A stretch of 64,000 bases of DNA. Source: Membranipora membranacea (lineage: Eukaryota; Bryozoa; Gymnolaemata; Cheilostomatida; Membraniporidae). The stretch spans positions 2,356,001-2,420,000 of the forward strand of contig OU612065.1 of NCBI GenBank assembly GCA_914767715.1, read 5' to 3'. A program made the position numbers and the translations under genes. Positions 63,301 through 64,000 of this stretch are shown here, piece after piece (positions within the stretch are counted from its first letter, which is position 1; each line of letters begins with the position of its first letter). Below the pieces are notes generated by a model. It was not told the origin of the DNA and ran no database searches. It saw nothing but the letters and a program-made list of their open reading frames with translations.

Positions 63301-63842
63301 CAACAAAATTCAAGCTGGTTAGCCTGGAGAGGCTGGACTTCCAGTCCCAGGTCTTACTATTGGCATAATTATATTGGACATCAACTCACCATGGTAAGGC
63401 CATCAGTGAAGAGCTGCTCAGCTGTCTTATCTAGCCATCTCAAAAAAGGCCTGAAGACAAGCTCTATCTTATCATTCTTCTGGCATGTTTCATGTCTGTC
63501 TGTCAACCAATCATTCATCTTCTTGATTATATGTCTAAAGAATCCACAATATATAAACTTATATATAAACTTATATATAAACTTATATATAAACTTATAT
63601 ATAAACTTATATATTAACTGCTCCAACATTGCCAAGTTAGACCTGTGGCCACTGAGATTTTCAAATCAAACATGTGCAATCTATCTTTCTTACAACTCTG
63701 TAATCACATTTTTTTTAAACTTCACTTACTTGACAAGTGTTGTTGGTAGACAACCTTCCTCAAATATTGACGCCGATAGAATATGTTTGGGGTACAGCTG
63801 AGGAAATGTAAACTCCAAACTTAGTAACTTCACATCAAAAGG
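51380..63842 (-). CDS. RWD plus CHY-type zinc-finger protein (3' part; 5' end beyond right edge)
   Basis: Exons in transcription order: 63730-63842, 63390-63534, 62873-63097, 61646-61867, 60947-61064, 60219-60348, 52106-52220, 51687-51796, 51380-51488; 428 residues with consistent phase. The first part (LLSLEFTFPQLYPKHILSA) resembles an RWD-type fold. An acidic Ser-rich linker follows, then Cys pairs (CDKC, CLEC, CINC). The CHY finger then reads CAHYKKSYRWFRFPCCGKLY, PCDTCHNE, and ICGYCSKEQ. After it come KPCISC, HWEGGQGCRNK and a basic tail (SRKADALKKKTG). The CHY finger binds zinc; some members act in ubiquitin transfer, but no RING is seen here. The last exon may read through to the stop at 51380 or use a donor at 51414. 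The 8-kb intron 52221-60218 contains two receptor genes on the other strand. Confidence 0.87.
52483..52511. repeat. TG microsatellite
   Basis: About 13 TG dinucleotides in the long intron of the zinc-finger gene. Confidence 0.95.
53016..55919 (+). CDS. Class A (rhodopsin-like) GPCR 1, peptide-receptor type; start exon not resolved
   Basis: Exons: 53016-53267 (TM1, TM2), 53533-53666 (TM3), 54385-54661 (TM4, TM5), 54943-55072 (TM6), 55687-55919 (TM7, tail, stop); 341 residues. TM1 has LLGIIFNILNIVIAL, TM2 VYLITLSVVD, TM5 the Pro of TRVIPIIVLLITNILLL, TM6 LIGNTP, and TM7 GNLIEQLAFSLNFLIYYAMN, which fits invertebrate FMRFamide-type receptors. DRY is replaced by Gln-Arg-Leu and NPxxY by Leu-Asn-Phe-Leu-Ile-Tyr-Tyr. 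The first exon has no in-frame ATG, so an upstream exon must supply it; ATG followed by GTAAGA at 52727 is one phase-compatible candidate. Plasma-membrane receptor; ligand unknown. AATAAA lies at 56544-56549. Confidence 0.82.
54000..54190. repeat. 10-11-bp G-rich minisatellite
   Basis: Repeats of GGGTGCTGGA and GGGTGCTGGAG in an intron of GPCR 1, strongly G-rich on the plus strand. The Pro/Ser-rich frame on the minus strand is an artefact. Confidence 0.9.
56771..59678 (+). CDS. Class A GPCR 2 (359 aa with distal last exon; alternative last exon at 59087)
   Basis: Exons: 56771-56845 (start MAVTDTAPPGG, with N-glycosylation site NDS), 57109-57357 (TM1, TM2), 57813-57946 (TM3), 58279-58549 (TM4, TM5), 58756-58885 (TM6), then 59458-59678 (TM7, tail) or instead 59087-59280. 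TM1 is about residues 41-63 (GITFNILNIII). Cys98 and Cys102 lie in the first outer loop. His138-Arg139-Leu140 stands where DRY is usual. TM5 holds KAAPIVTLCIANILLITAV and TM7 SLNFIIYYAMN. All exon sizes and phases match GPCR 1 (134 and 130 bp are identical in length), so the two are tandem duplicates. AATAAA lies at 59984-59989. Membrane receptor, probably for a small peptide (inference from family). Confidence 0.85.
58025..58225. repeat. AT-rich tandem repeat
   Basis: Repeats of CATATCAATATGTATCTATA and shorter versions in an intron of GPCR 2. Open frames such as ISICIYIIYVS are artefacts. Confidence 0.9.
59087..59280 (+). CDS. Alternative last exon of GPCR 2 (second TM7 and tail)
   Basis: It follows CACTCACAG, starts in the same phase as 59458-59678, and both begin Gly-Glu-Cys-Leu. 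It encodes FRAIANLTAQVQFASNFLIY as TM7 and a His-rich tail ending HCHSYH before its own stop, giving a 350-aa receptor. No AATAAA lies between this stop and the next exon, so the transcript may run on to the signal at 59984. Either the exons are used alternatively or one is a decaying duplicate; both have intact frame and acceptor. Confidence 0.75.
59984..59989 (+). terminator. Poly(A) signal of GPCR 2
   Basis: AATAAA about 305 bases after the distal stop codon. Confidence 0.55.
60376..60620. repeat. Tandem repeat of TATAACATCACGGTCATA units
   Basis: Several 18-60-bp units mixing GTGTATAACATCACGGTCAT with ACTATATACTCCATAGTCT. They lie in the intron between zinc-finger exons 60219-60348 and 60947-61064. 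Confidence 0.85.
61153..61398 (-). other. 81-codon open frame in zinc-finger gene intron, possible alternative terminal exon
   Basis: It follows an acceptor-like CACCTCTAG and starts phase 0, which fits the preceding exon (61646-61867 ends phase 0). It reads MLTNISAAVELLVTGKVF and on through a helical-looking sequence to a stop. The normal splice to 61064 skips it. Unrecognised; it could be an unused frame. Confidence 0.25.
63545..63612. repeat. 12-bp AT-rich tandem repeat
   Basis: Five or more copies of ATATATAAACTT between two exons of the zinc-finger gene. Confidence 0.9.
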
Positions 63843-64000
63843 CTGAGAAGAAAGAAAAGATAATATTATGGTTACAAAATGTCTCAGCGAGTATCACCCT
63901 GTGTATATACGTAGGCAGATAACAAAGTGGGATTTCATTTTTGAAGAAGCAGGATAGTAATATAAGGAAACATGATTATGTTTTAGTCATTTATAGTGTG

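Overview
This is a window of intron-rich, AT-rich animal nuclear DNA, most likely from a marine or other invertebrate; I cannot place the phylum. The evidence is spliceosomal GT-AG introns in every gene, AATAAA poly(A) signals, tRNA-derived SINEs, hAT-type and fold-back elements, a LINE reverse-transcriptase fossil, and class A receptors of the invertebrate peptide-receptor type. There is no sign of bacterial or organellar DNA. All gene models were spliced by hand, using splice sites, reading-frame phase and comparison between paralogues.

Left half (11-33974, minus strand): a head-to-tail tandem array of four paralogous genes (A to D) of a secreted family I do not recognise. Each has about 16-17 small exons whose lengths are almost fixed (175, 191, 108, 114, 167, 191 bp and so on). 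B (732 aa) and C (729 aa) are complete. D is complete apart from one 51-bp exon that cannot be found. A runs off the left edge. The proteins have a signal peptide, a coiled coil, a long conserved core, a His-X-His box and a Cys/His C-terminal module. Their introns carry SINEs, a 13-bp minisatellite touching a splice donor in B, and a 2.1-kb 23-bp minisatellite in D where the missing exon should lie. Near-identical exon tracts suggest gene conversion.

Middle (35359-50902, plus strand): a six-exon gene for an unrecognised 1024-aa soluble protein, then a seven-exon gene for a 574-aa single-pass membrane protein. The second has a tiny ectodomain, a juxtamembrane Cys pair and a Tyr-motif-rich tail, like the LAT/PAG type of transmembrane adaptor. 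Introns of the 1024-aa gene are filled by mobile elements: a 5.1-kb fold-back element with a 9-bp target duplication and a dead LINE fragment inside, two hAT-like MITEs carrying a tRNA-like segment, and another inverted-repeat element holding one of those MITEs.

Right (51380-63842, minus strand): the 3' part of a gene for an RWD plus CHY-type zinc-finger protein, cut by the right edge. Its 8-kb intron holds, on the opposite strand, two tandem class A GPCR genes related to each other and to invertebrate FMRFamide-type receptors. The second has two alternative last exons, each encoding its own seventh membrane helix and tail.
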